Positions 15,047 through 23,930 of a stretch of 64,000 nt of DNA are shown here, piece by piece. This DNA is from ENR-C20 sp942493145 (GTDB lineage Bacteria > Bacillota > Clostridia > Acetivibrionales > DTU013), in the NCBI GenBank assembly GCA_942493145.1, contig OW818679.1, positions 3,720,001 to 3,784,000 on the forward strand, given 5' to 3'. Numbering within the stretch: the stretch's first letter is position 1; every line of letters starts with the position of its first letter. The position numbers were made by a program, and so were the translations under genes. Under the pieces are notes generated by a model that saw nothing but the letters and a program-made list of their open reading frames with translations, was not told the origin of the DNA and searched no databases.

Positions 15047-15161
15047 CAAATTAGCGTTATTTCTTTTGTTTTATTCACGCTAATTTGAAATTAGCATAGC
15101 ACAGAACGGTATTAAAGTCAAATTATCGTGAATAGTTTGGTCTTATTCACGATAATTTGAC
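15047..15161 (-). promoter_or_regulatory. Operator-like palindromes before the DUF6577-type gene
   Basis: Two inverted repeats share one half-site. CAAATTAGCG (15047-15056) pairs with CGCTAATTTG (15078-15087), and an 18-bp perfect repeat, GTCAAATTATCGTGAATA, is mirrored across a 9-base spacer (15117-15161). ATTCACG[CA]TAATTTGA occurs twice and its complement twice. Four half-sites directly before a winged-helix gene point to autorepression. Confidence 0.7.
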
Positions 15162-15727
15162 TTGTGCCCTTACTAAGAAAACAATTTAATCAATATCTAC
15201 AGGAATAGATGGCGGATAGCCTTTTTGAGTTTTATATTACACCCTTGCAGTCTTTTCAAGCAAGAATCCTAGTATCCTGTTACTGTAATAATGCTATTTC
15301 CTGTTGCTTAAGTTTAAACGTGTAATCTGACACATTTCTTTTATCCTCTGTAATAATCAAGGTGTCTTAACAATCAATCACGACATCGGTTAATGAAATA
15401 ACTATAGTCTTGCTTGTTCTATATCCAACTTGTCAATTCTCAATTAATAAGTTCGAGTAACGCCATCTGCTTCTAATCCACCCGACAACTTCCTTATTAA
15501 TTTCGTAACATTATATTTCAAAAGATTCAATGCGATATCTGCTATACAATAATCCTGCGCTACACCCAACCGGTATCTTGAAAATGATCCCATCTCACTT
15601 CATATTGTAGAACCTAATGACTGTAAAATGCATCCAATCGTTTAAGCTCTCACCCACAAGTTCGGTTTCCTATATCCTGACAATCGGAAATGTCTTCTAC
15701 AATATCTTCGTTGATAATATCAATAAA
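15162..15727. other. 566-base spacer without an intact gene
   Basis: This is the only sizeable gap inside the defence island. All six frames are broken. A 49-codon ORF on the minus strand (15593-15444) is the only coherent stretch and is listed separately. The rest is AT-rich with no clear promoter or terminator that I can support. Confidence 0.5.
15444..15593 (-). pseudogene. Possible gene remnant
   Basis: A 49-codon ORF without a usable ribosome site. It contains VAQDYCIADIALNLLKYN followed by VTKLIRKLSGG. The alternating helix pattern looks like the C-terminal end of a larger protein, perhaps a transposase, but no motif fixes it. Its place between two defence modules would fit a mobile-element scar. 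Confidence 0.25.
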
Positions 15728-17008
15728 CTAGATATAAAAGACTTCTTGTTCCAGTCGTATTCCTAATTCAAGCATGTGAATAATGCAATCATGAAATTGT
15801 TCAAATTTGGGGTCGTGCAATGCTTTTTCTATCTTTTTTCTATAATCAATACTAATATTACTTGCATATTGCTTTTTAGCTTTTAATGTTTCTGCATCCA
15901 TACGGAAAGGTTTAAGTTGAGGTATAATTTCCTTTTTTAATCTTAGAAATATCGAAAACCCTCCAAGGTCAATATCTCCCCAATGATAAAACTGTGCTAG
16001 AGGTTGAGCACTCTGGTATATCATTTGAAAAAATTTCCTTCGAATAGGGGTATAGAATCCGCCATGGTATATTACCAACTCATGCTCAATCAAATCACTA
16101 TTAATGTATTGAGAGAAGTTCGATCTATTCTCGACAAACATTACTTTGTTTATTTTTTTCATGTCTATCCCCGTGATAATCTTCAATGTATCAGAATTTA
16201 ATGCGGACCCATAAGACATAGGCTGAAAGTTAATATTGTATCCATTGATCTCCACATTAATAGGACCACAAAATTCAATAATTTCAGGGTTCTTTGAGAT
16301 GCCCACACTTCGTAAGATTTCTTCATCTGAAATGTCAAAGTCACTATCATACCCCATCAAGCCATATTTTTTTATAAAATTAATTAGTCGGTTTCGAATA
16401 TTGTGCTCGAAAAACTTTGTATCTCCATAACATCTAAGGCTGAAAACTCTTTCCAATAGCTCATTTTCCGAACTCATACATAGTTCACGAATAGCTGTTA
16501 AAACTTGTTTAGCATGTTCAATAGACTCCGGAAGGTATGGATTTAGTTGTTTCTTCTTTTTTATACCTGTCTGCATATCCTGTAGCGCAATTAGTATCCA
16601 AGGAAGATGCAAATTCCCTATTTGATTATCTTGAATAACAGTCAACTCATGTCTTAATTCAGTAATTATATCCAAAATTAATTTTACTATTTGCCATTTA
16701 GGCGGCTTATCAATTAACAAGCAAGCTGCCTCCATGTAATCAAGATTTAACCAAACTGAAGCCATAATGTTTCCTTTATTAAATGCTTCCCATTCAAAAT
16801 TAATGAGATTTTTTTGCTTTAGATCAAATACTATAGAATGGATCAACTCTTTTTTTTCGAAGTCTTCAATGTCATATTCTTTTAGGTCTTTTGACTTTGG
16901 TCCAAGCTTTAATAGAACCCTTCGATTTGAATCATTTTCACCCCGATAGTGCATGCTTTGTTCATATTTAGTCAATAATTTTTCTAAAATCAGTTTTTGA
17001 TAATCCAT
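15728..17008 (-). CDS. jetD: Wadjet nuclease subunit JetD
   Basis: A 426-residue protein that forms the DNA-cleaving subunit of Wadjet, the SMC-like complex that extrudes and cuts closed circular plasmid DNA. The C-terminal half carries the Toprim-like (DUF2220) centre: VMFVENRSNF with the first acidic residue, and FYHWGDIDLGGFSIF with the D-x-D pair. The N-terminal half is helical and probably binds DNA or the complex. The start is ATG 17008, 5 bases after the jetC stop. It is the fourth and last gene of the jetABCD unit and looks intact. Confidence 0.88.
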   Translation of the reverse strand: MDYQKLILEKLLTKYEQSMHYRGENDSNRRVLLKLGPKSKDLKEYDIEDFEKKELIHSIVFDLKQKNLINFEWEAFNKGNIMASVWLNLDYMEAACLLIDKPPKWQIVKLILDIITELRHELTVIQDNQIGNLHLPWILIALQDMQTGIKKKKQLNPYLPESIEHAKQVLTAIRELCMSSENELLERVFSLRCYGDTKFFEHNIRNRLINFIKKYGLMGYDSDFDISDEEILRSVGISKNPEIIEFCGPINVEINGYNINFQPMSYGSALNSDTLKIITGIDMKKINKVMFVENRSNFSQYINSDLIEHELVIYHGGFYTPIRRKFFQMIYQSAQPLAQFYHWGDIDLGGFSIFLRLKKEIIPQLKPFRMDAETLKAKKQYASNISIDYRKKIEKALHDPKFEQFHDCIIHMLELGIRLEQEVFYI

Positions 17009-17013
17009 TTCTG

Positions 17014-20000
17014 TTATTCGCCTCCTAGTTCTTCATCAAATTCTTTGATAAGCCGTTCACTTTCAAAGAACCGAGTAAAAGAATTATGGCCTTTTTTTAT
17101 GACTACTATATTTCTGTCAACAAGCGGCGCTATATCACCAATTTTTTCTGGAGGTGCTGAAAGAATGCATTGAAATCCGATACTTTTAAGTAAATGTATA
17201 CTTTCCCGAATTCGTTCTCCATCCATTTTACTAAATGCTTCATCAAAAATTATCAGCCTAATGCAATTCCAATTTTTATCACGAATATGATACAGTTGAG
17301 CAAAAGAAGCTAACATGGCAATATAAAAAGGAGTTTGTGTCTCTCCACCGGACTTCTTTGATAGCGTTTTTGAAAGTCTTTGCCTATTATCTTCCTGGTC
17401 TACAGAATACATATCAAACCTAAGATATGTCTTGTAATCGGTGAACAATCTTATATTCTTGTCCAATTCTTGTCGGGAATCAGCATCCAACACTGCACCA
17501 TAGTCTACAATTTTAGAGAAAAGTTCATCGATAGCGGGGCCATGCTTATCTATAAAGACTTGAGACCCTACATTATACCCACTCATGAGCATTGGATCAA
17601 TAATCATATTGTAAAACGGTAGATATTCGGGGTTAGGTACAACAGAAAAACTAAATTGTTCTGTCCCCCACCTGTAGTCTTTTATTGCTTTATTCAATTC
17701 TGATATACGCTCTTTTACATCATCAATATTTGCTTTCAGTTCGGCCAGAAAATGACTTACAAACTGCTCATATGACATTGCTTTGGCTTCAGTAATTTTC
17801 TCAATATATTGTGGTAGCTGTTCATCACGGAGTTCAGTAAGCGTCTTGTTATATCGTTTGTTATCATTAGAACTAATATCATAACTATACCCAAATGTAG
17901 CATTATATTCTGATCGTTGTTTTGCTAGTGTAGTAGCCAATTTCTCTATTTGGCTTTGACGCATACCTAACTGTGGTTTGAAATCAGCAATAACGTTAGC
18001 AGGACTTTTCTTGCTAGCCAATTCGATTTTGAAGCGAGTTTCCCCAACATTTGCTATCCATTCCTTTGAAAACCCATATGCAATATACTTTTCTTTATTA
18101 TCTGTTTCTGTATAAGCCTTTGGAAGCTGATCATTATTTATTATTTTAATTCTCTCATTCAGCTCACCACTTTTTGTTGAAGATTGCTTCTCTTGTGACT
18201 GTATTTCCTCAATCGTTTTTTTAAGCAAGGTTATTTGTTCACTAATTTGATGTATCCAGGTAAGATCCAAACGTCCAATATCATACACGATTTGTTGTTT
18301 TCTCTCTTTGAGGCCCGAAATTTTCAAGGACTCTTCAAGGATTTGTATATTGTCCTCAGACTCATTCTGACTCATCATATCTATGTTTCGGAGACTGACA
18401 AACATATCTCTGGTAGATTTGGCAAATATGCATTCTTGCTCAATCTTTGGTTTTTCCTGTTCCAACATAGATATTTGTTCTTGAATCGCTTTTTTACCAA
18501 TTAGAGGTTTTTGCCAGAGAACAGGATTGATCTGACTGGCTACAAATCCTTGATAAAGCATTCCCGTATCAGTTATAGCTCGTTCATGTTTTCGAAGATC
18601 TTCGACACGATCACATTTAATGACACGTCCAAGTAAAAAATCAACATATGCCCGTAAATAAGGATCATCTGTAATTATTTCTTCTGCTAGACTACCCTTT
18701 AAACTAACAGGTTTTGAATTGAGTACTTTTTCACCGTCTATCAGTCCTACATCAAAGAGTCCTTTTTCAAATTTTATCTTGTCGTATATTTTTAGTGCAT
18801 CTGTATAATAAGTAGGCGGGACTAAAAGGTATTGCTTTTGCTTGTTCATATATCCTTCAATCACTTTAGACCATCGAGGATTTGGAATTTCCAAAAGATC
18901 TGCCACAGCATTTACTTCAATATTTTTCTTATATTGTTTTGCCAGGCTTATCTGAATTTCATTCCTTAATGACAGAACTGATTTATCAAATGGTTTAATA
19001 TTTTGCTTTAAATCAGCAATTTTGTCCTCACAGTCTTCCAATGCCTGTTCTGTCATCTTTGTATATTTCCCCAGCATTAGACCGAGATTTGATAAAGAAG
19101 TTCTGAAAGCATCACCTGTCTCCTGCATTTTTAGATATTTATCAATATTTAGATTTAATATTGTCTGACTTCTTATATCTAATAACACTGCCGCACTCTC
19201 CTTAAGTTTTGAGAGCGCTTCAGTTAATGCAATTATTTCACTTCTCATTATTTCTATGCTGCTAACCTTGTTGAGCTGATCCATTAATTTCTGAGTATTC
19301 TCAGCAGCATCTCTCCAGTTCAAAGCGTATATATGTAGTCGGTTTACTATTTTATCAATCGCATTTTCAAATATGTAAATTTTATCTTCTATATCCTTTT
19401 TTTCTTTTTCAAGTTCCTGTTCTCTCTGATAAATGTTATTATTTCCACGTTGCTCAATTAAGCAATCCCGCTCAAAAGACTTTTCCGACCCTAAAGTTGC
19501 CAGCTTTGCTTGTATGGCGAATTCCACAACAAGTTCATTTTCTGCATCCTTAAGGTCCTTCTTAAGTTCTGCGATCTGTTCAATATACTGCTCTAATTCA
19601 GATCGATTAATCAAAAATTGGTAGATTTCCAATTTTTGCTTTTCATCTTGCAAACCAGAAAAAGTCTCCCCGATCTTTTCCAAGTGAGCAATCCTGGATT
19701 TCATCAAATTTGCTTCATGTTCCAGTTTTTTATATTGTCGTAGGTTTTCCTGCATAACAGCTATATCTACGTTATTTTTCAAATCACAAATATTGCTCGT
19801 GATAAAATCTTCAATATCAACAATTGGAGTGAAAGAAACCGCTTTTTTAAACAAACTGAAAAAGTTGTCCCGTAAACCGCCAAAAAGACTTTTGATTTTT
19901 GATTGGTATGCTCGCCCACTATCGCAAAATTCAAAACTGTTTTTTGCACATTTATGCTTTAAATCAATCTTGAGATCTTTTATAGCAAGCGGGCATGCTT

Positions 20001-20430
20001 CTTTGATAAATCGATCCTCAGGGATTCGTTCTTTAAGTATAAAATAGGTGCTTTCATCTTGCGCAGTATAGTTACAGTCAAATACTATCCCCAAAGTTAG
20101 ATACCTGTTTTTTTCCGTATCTAGAAATTCACATACAATATAGCTGGAAAAAGGTCTGTTGTTTCTTAGTGACACATATCCAGCTTCTCCATCATCCCCA
20201 TACTCCCCACGCAAATATCCCTTCAAAGTTCTACGTGAACGGTCATTGGCGGCTTTATTGAAAAAGTGTTGTCCATTTGTATCGCCAAGAAGCAATATCT
20301 GCATAGCATCTACAACAGTCGATTTCCCAGCACCTGTCTTACCTGTAATAAAGTTTATATCATCAAATTCAATCATTTCAACAGAATAGTAATGCCAATT
20401 AATTAACAACAGCCGTGTCAATTTCTTCAT
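17014..20430 (-). CDS. jetC: Wadjet SMC-like ATPase JetC
   Basis: A 1138-residue SMC/MukB-like ATPase, the motor of the Wadjet complex. Walker A is GKTGAGKST at residues 30-38. Long coiled-coil stretches fill about 240-500 and 660-930 with a hinge-like part between. The C-terminal head has the signature SKKSGGETQTPFY and Walker B LIIFDEAFSKMD. ATG 20430 overlaps the jetB stop (ATGA), indicating translational coupling. All ATPase motifs are intact, so the protein should be active. Confidence 0.92.
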   Translation of the reverse strand: MKKLTRLLLINWHYYSVEMIEFDDINFITGKTGAGKSTVVDAMQILLLGDTNGQHFFNKAANDRSRRTLKGYLRGEYGDDGEAGYVSLRNNRPFSSYIVCEFLDTEKNRYLTLGIVFDCNYTAQDESTYFILKERIPEDRFIKEACPLAIKDLKIDLKHKCAKNSFEFCDSGRAYQSKIKSLFGGLRDNFFSLFKKAVSFTPIVDIEDFITSNICDLKNNVDIAVMQENLRQYKKLEHEANLMKSRIAHLEKIGETFSGLQDEKQKLEIYQFLINRSELEQYIEQIAELKKDLKDAENELVVEFAIQAKLATLGSEKSFERDCLIEQRGNNNIYQREQELEKEKKDIEDKIYIFENAIDKIVNRLHIYALNWRDAAENTQKLMDQLNKVSSIEIMRSEIIALTEALSKLKESAAVLLDIRSQTILNLNIDKYLKMQETGDAFRTSLSNLGLMLGKYTKMTEQALEDCEDKIADLKQNIKPFDKSVLSLRNEIQISLAKQYKKNIEVNAVADLLEIPNPRWSKVIEGYMNKQKQYLLVPPTYYTDALKIYDKIKFEKGLFDVGLIDGEKVLNSKPVSLKGSLAEEIITDDPYLRAYVDFLLGRVIKCDRVEDLRKHERAITDTGMLYQGFVASQINPVLWQKPLIGKKAIQEQISMLEQEKPKIEQECIFAKSTRDMFVSLRNIDMMSQNESEDNIQILEESLKISGLKERKQQIVYDIGRLDLTWIHQISEQITLLKKTIEEIQSQEKQSSTKSGELNERIKIINNDQLPKAYTETDNKEKYIAYGFSKEWIANVGETRFKIELASKKSPANVIADFKPQLGMRQSQIEKLATTLAKQRSEYNATFGYSYDISSNDNKRYNKTLTELRDEQLPQYIEKITEAKAMSYEQFVSHFLAELKANIDDVKERISELNKAIKDYRWGTEQFSFSVVPNPEYLPFYNMIIDPMLMSGYNVGSQVFIDKHGPAIDELFSKIVDYGAVLDADSRQELDKNIRLFTDYKTYLRFDMYSVDQEDNRQRLSKTLSKKSGGETQTPFYIAMLASFAQLYHIRDKNWNCIRLIIFDEAFSKMDGERIRESIHLLKSIGFQCILSAPPEKIGDIAPLVDRNIVVIKKGHNSFTRFFESERLIKEFDEELGGE

Positions 20431-21101
20431 ATAGCATCCTCCCCACGAATAACATCCTGATTATCCATATCTTCTATGCTAATCTGATTTCCAGAATCCA
20501 AATCCATTTCCAAACTATTAAATATCCTTCCAACATTATCATTTGGAAGTACCATTAAAATTGATGGCAATATTAGAAATCTGCACTCCGGTTCCTCCCA
20601 AGAGCCGCTGATCTTCTGGATAATATTATAGCGAGAAAGTATCCTAAATGCCTCACTCTGATCTTTCTCTGATGGTTTTCTTTTTAGTGTGTTGAATGTC
20701 AACAACCTGGATATAACATCATAGGTAGTAACAGGTATAGCCATTCGCAAAGTCAGTTTTTCGCGTTCTTCATCATATAACAGGCGCAATGTATAGATAA
20801 AAAGTGTGCTCATATTATTCATTTGTAACCGATTATATTCATATTCGCTTTCAACGTAGATGACCCCTAAATTGCGCTCCTTCACAAGATTCCAACCCGA
20901 GAAAGACAAGTAGGTAAAAATCAATTCAAAATTTCTGTCGATAAAACGATAATCTGGATTAGATTTCATCATTGCTACATTTTCATCATAAATCTCGCTG
21001 ACTATAAAAGTTTTTGCAAGTATTCCATTTACACTCTTTCTAAACAAATTCTGTTCAGAAATACTTAGTTTTTGGTATTGCTCAGTCCAGAGGTTTGTCA
21101 T
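20427..21101 (-). CDS. jetB: Wadjet subunit JetB (MukE-like)
   Basis: A 224-residue winged-helix protein equivalent to MukE. With JetA it bridges the heads of JetC. Internal features include LFRKSVNGILAKTF, SGWNLVKERNLGVIYV and ESEYEYNRLQMN. ATG 21101 is preferred over an upstream in-frame ATG because GGGAGAGG precedes it and the upstream part overlaps jetA in another frame. The gene overlaps jetA by 20 bases and jetC by 4. Assignment rests on position and size more than on sequence motifs. Confidence 0.8.
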   Translation of the reverse strand: MTNLWTEQYQKLSISEQNLFRKSVNGILAKTFIVSEIYDENVAMMKSNPDYRFIDRNFELIFTYLSFSGWNLVKERNLGVIYVESEYEYNRLQMNNMSTLFIYTLRLLYDEEREKLTLRMAIPVTTYDVISRLLTFNTLKRKPSEKDQSEAFRILSRYNIIQKISGSWEEPECRFLILPSILMVLPNDNVGRIFNSLEMDLDSGNQISIEDMDNQDVIRGEDAI

Positions 21102-22530
21102 TGTATCCCTCTCCCTTCCGGATAAATATGATATGAGGATATCTATAACTATTTTTTTCAATATATCCTTCAAGAAACTCAACATCATAGAAGGTTCTTT
21201 TTTCGCCTGTTTTCATAGATGCCAGGATAAGAAGAATAAAGCTCTCCTCATTGTTAACATTTATATCCTCACTATGAAGTACTTTCTTATCACCAAACAT
21301 CTTGTGCATATGTTGAATGACACGTTGGTGGCTGTAAGTGTTCCTTGCGCTTAGCAAAAATTCATCAAGGTCTTTTTCCTGTTCTATTTCATTTCCGGGT
21401 TGAATGTTAAATGGTGTTTCAGTGGATCTTACTCTCCGACCTGAGCGCGCATATAAAGACTTTTCATCTATATAATTCTGCTGAAAAAGTTTTATCGCTG
21501 AAGATACAATCTTTTTTTGATCTTCGTTAAAAGCAAAATACCTCATTAACAAATCAGCCATTTTTGCCTTTATACTCCGGTCATGGTTCAACAAGTAAAT
21601 CATTTTATCAATAGACGCTTTGGTATAAGCAGTATTCTTTATTTGTATTTCCTGCATAAGTAGGTCAACACCCTCAAATGTATCAAAAATTTCATATAAT
21701 TTTTGAATAACATCCTCCATGCCGCTTTCATGATTCAAATAACGTTTTTCCTTTAATCCCAATGATACAATTTTCTCTCTAAGTTCTACATTGGAACGAA
21801 TTTGATCAATCATAGTCATTACTGGAATTTTGAAACGTTGTACTGAATCCTTGGTAACAAGCGGATGAAAAATTCTTTCATTTACCATTATCTGATATCC
21901 CTCAAAATGATCCCTTAAAATATCATTTGCCGTTATTGCATTATTTAATATCTGGTGATACCGTCGGATATTGTTCAATAAAATTTTCAATGAATCTGTA
22001 AGTAAGTTACAGTTATCATAAGCTGCCTCCAGAGCTGTAAAAACATAGTCCTGAGAATCATCACCAGTAACTGTTTTAAGGGCTGAATAAGTATTAAAGG
22101 CATATGCTTTATATGCTTTCGTGTCATCTTGTGTAATTGAATAAAGAAACTCAATCATACTCACGGAATATGGTGGCAGCGTAATAATCTCATCATATGA
22201 ACGTTGCTTATATTCAGTTTCTATCCATCCAGTATTACGAAGACGACGGATAATCAAATGAGCTATAGCAGAGTATGTAATTGACTGTGGTTCATTTAAA
22301 TCAAGATCAGATAAATCCGATTCAAGTTCCTCCATCTCTGCTGCAATATCAAGAGGTACTGTGAGATCGGTAAAGCATTCTACAAGCATGTTAATAAGGC
22401 TTGCTTTTTCAATATATATCTCTTGTTTAAACGCCTTTCGAATAACCATTAGCGTTTCTATATATACATTTTGGTTTTTCCCCAATAAAATTGAGAAAAA
22501 GCGATTAGGGACAATATCAAAGACCTTCAT
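21082..22530 (-). CDS. jetA: Wadjet subunit JetA (kleisin, MukF-like)
   Basis: A 482-residue helical kleisin-like subunit. Its start (MKVFDIVPNRFFSILLGKNQ) and body match my memory of the JetA family formerly called DUF5716, found in type II Wadjet systems. The N-terminal half contains winged-helix segments (AIAHLIIRRLRNTGWIETEY). The C-terminus (EESFILLILASMKTGEKRTF) should contact the ATPase head. CTGGAGGTAAA precedes the ATG. It is the first gene of the unit; the 146 bases before it are very AT-rich with several TATAAT-like boxes, which may hold the promoter. Confidence 0.82.
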   Translation of the reverse strand: MKVFDIVPNRFFSILLGKNQNVYIETLMVIRKAFKQEIYIEKASLINMLVECFTDLTVPLDIAAEMEELESDLSDLDLNEPQSITYSAIAHLIIRRLRNTGWIETEYKQRSYDEIITLPPYSVSMIEFLYSITQDDTKAYKAYAFNTYSALKTVTGDDSQDYVFTALEAAYDNCNLLTDSLKILLNNIRRYHQILNNAITANDILRDHFEGYQIMVNERIFHPLVTKDSVQRFKIPVMTMIDQIRSNVELREKIVSLGLKEKRYLNHESGMEDVIQKLYEIFDTFEGVDLLMQEIQIKNTAYTKASIDKMIYLLNHDRSIKAKMADLLMRYFAFNEDQKKIVSSAIKLFQQNYIDEKSLYARSGRRVRSTETPFNIQPGNEIEQEKDLDEFLLSARNTYSHQRVIQHMHKMFGDKKVLHSEDINVNNEESFILLILASMKTGEKRTFYDVEFLEGYIEKNSYRYPHIIFIRKGEGYNDKPLD

Positions 22531-22676
22531 TTTACCTCCAGACTATACAATGATGGGTTTATAAATCAATTTGCATTTTGCCCTTAACTGTTTGATACAT
22601 ATCTTTACTTGAAAATAATTGTATATATTATATTATTATACAATAAAATCATCATTACCTCATAACATAAAACTCG

Positions 22677-23531
22677 CTATGCAGACAAATGCTTATTTAA
22701 ACCTAATTTCTCTTCTATTCCATTTATATATGTAAACAAAAGTCGGTTTCTATCAAAATTCGGTTTTACCTTATGTATAACATTATGATGATTAGGACAT
22801 ATGATTATCTGATTTGCCGCATCATTGTTCATAGATACTATGAATGGATCAATATGATGAGCCTCTACTATATGAGCATCAAATTTCCTACCAAAATCAT
22901 CTCCACAAATCTGGCACCTATACTCATATAGCATCTTAAGATTGTCCCCTATTGCCCGGTTCAATTTCCTGATCTTTACTAATTGATGGATTCTTTCAAT
23001 TGACGCTGTCGGATCGATTATTGAATTATTTATTGAAGCTTCATAAACCTGTTCATCCTCTTTCAATAAAAGGCCTCTTGCTTCAGATCTCTCAGAGTAT
23101 GTAATACAATCTACAAGAAATGTGTCTTTATATTCAGTAGTATATACAGCCAAAAACTCCTTTTTTTCTTCAGGAATCTTAAAATATCTTCTTTGCTTCT
23201 TTTCAGCGTTGTTTCTTTGCTCATTAATATATTTAAATGTATTTGAAAAAATGGATCTGAGCTTATCTGCTATTGCGCTATGTGTATTGTATCTAATTTG
23301 CAGGATATCCTTATGGGTATGATATTTTAAATCATCGAACTTTTGATTCACAAGCTTTACATCGTATGAAATTCCATCCAATACAAAATATATGTCCTTT
23401 GATTCCCCCCTGCTGATAAATTCTTTCATATTGTTTTGAAATACTACTTGTATATCCAAGGGAATGCTTAATCCTTGATTTAGAAGAGACCAATCCACTT
23501 CTTTCTTATAGACATAACAATTATCGAGCAT
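22677..23531 (-). CDS. HNH endonuclease with a novel N-terminal domain
   Basis: A 284-residue protein. The C-terminal third is a zinc-ribbon HNH nuclease: YRCQICG, IVEAHHIDPF, NQIIICPNHHNVIH. All metal and catalytic histidines and the cysteine pair around the centre are present. The first 180 residues (DIYFVLDGISYDVKLVNQKF, then IRYNTHSAIADKLRSIF) contain a beta-rich region that I do not recognise and that may sense DNA or a signal. It lies 9 bases downstream of the Nudix gene and 146 bases before jetA, in the same direction. Together with the Nudix and helicase genes it looks like a three-gene defence operon. Confidence 0.8.
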   Translation of the reverse strand: MLDNCYVYKKEVDWSLLNQGLSIPLDIQVVFQNNMKEFISRGESKDIYFVLDGISYDVKLVNQKFDDLKYHTHKDILQIRYNTHSAIADKLRSIFSNTFKYINEQRNNAEKKQRRYFKIPEEKKEFLAVYTTEYKDTFLVDCITYSERSEARGLLLKEDEQVYEASINNSIIDPTASIERIHQLVKIRKLNRAIGDNLKMLYEYRCQICGDDFGRKFDAHIVEAHHIDPFIVSMNNDAANQIIICPNHHNVIHKVKPNFDRNRLLFTYINGIEEKLGLNKHLSA

Positions 23532-23540
23532 TATGGAACC

Positions 23541-23927
23541 TTATTCCCTTTCATCAAGCAGCTTCTTAACAAACACGATATCTGCAGGCATAAATTCATA
23601 ATTGCCAAGCTGATCCAAAGTCACCCAATCCGCAGCATTATGAACATTCAGCATAAGTTTTCCGGCAATAATTTCAGCATCAAATACAGTAAAATGAATT
23701 TCTTTGTATTTAAAGTGATATACACTCCTTGTAAAGACCTTAAGAACTTTTATTTCTAACTCCAACTCCTCTTTGATCTCTCTTATAATGCATTCTTCAA
23801 GGGTTTCGCCACGCTCCCGTTTGCCACCCGGGAACTCCCAAAGCATGCCGCACTCATCATCTGCAGCACGCTGGCATATAAGAATTTTATCTTTGTCACG
23901 TATTATCGCAGCAGTAACTTCCTTCAT
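23541..23927 (-). CDS. Nudix hydrolase (MutT-like)
   Basis: A 128-residue (deoxy)nucleoside triphosphate pyrophosphohydrolase. The Nudix box GGKRERGETLEECIIREIKE, continuing into ELE, keeps G-x5-E-x7-R-E-x2-E-E. FPGGK and the C-terminal DWVTLDQL are typical of MutT-like sanitising enzymes. It starts 3 bases after the helicase stop and ends 9 bases before the HNH gene, so it is part of that operon and not a housekeeping orphan. I recall similar Nudix genes beside DUF3427 helicases in other genomes. Confidence 0.88.
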   Translation of the reverse strand: MKEVTAAIIRDKDKILICQRAADDECGMLWEFPGGKRERGETLEECIIREIKEELELEIKVLKVFTRSVYHFKYKEIHFTVFDAEIIAGKLMLNVHNAADWVTLDQLGNYEFMPADIVFVKKLLDERE

Positions 23928-23930
23928 AAA

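Noticed and set aside
15047..15161. Palindrome block as a CRISPR array or transposon ends
   Set aside because: There are only two inverted pairs with unequal spacing, no repeated spacers and no transposase; the position before a winged-helix gene fits an operator better.
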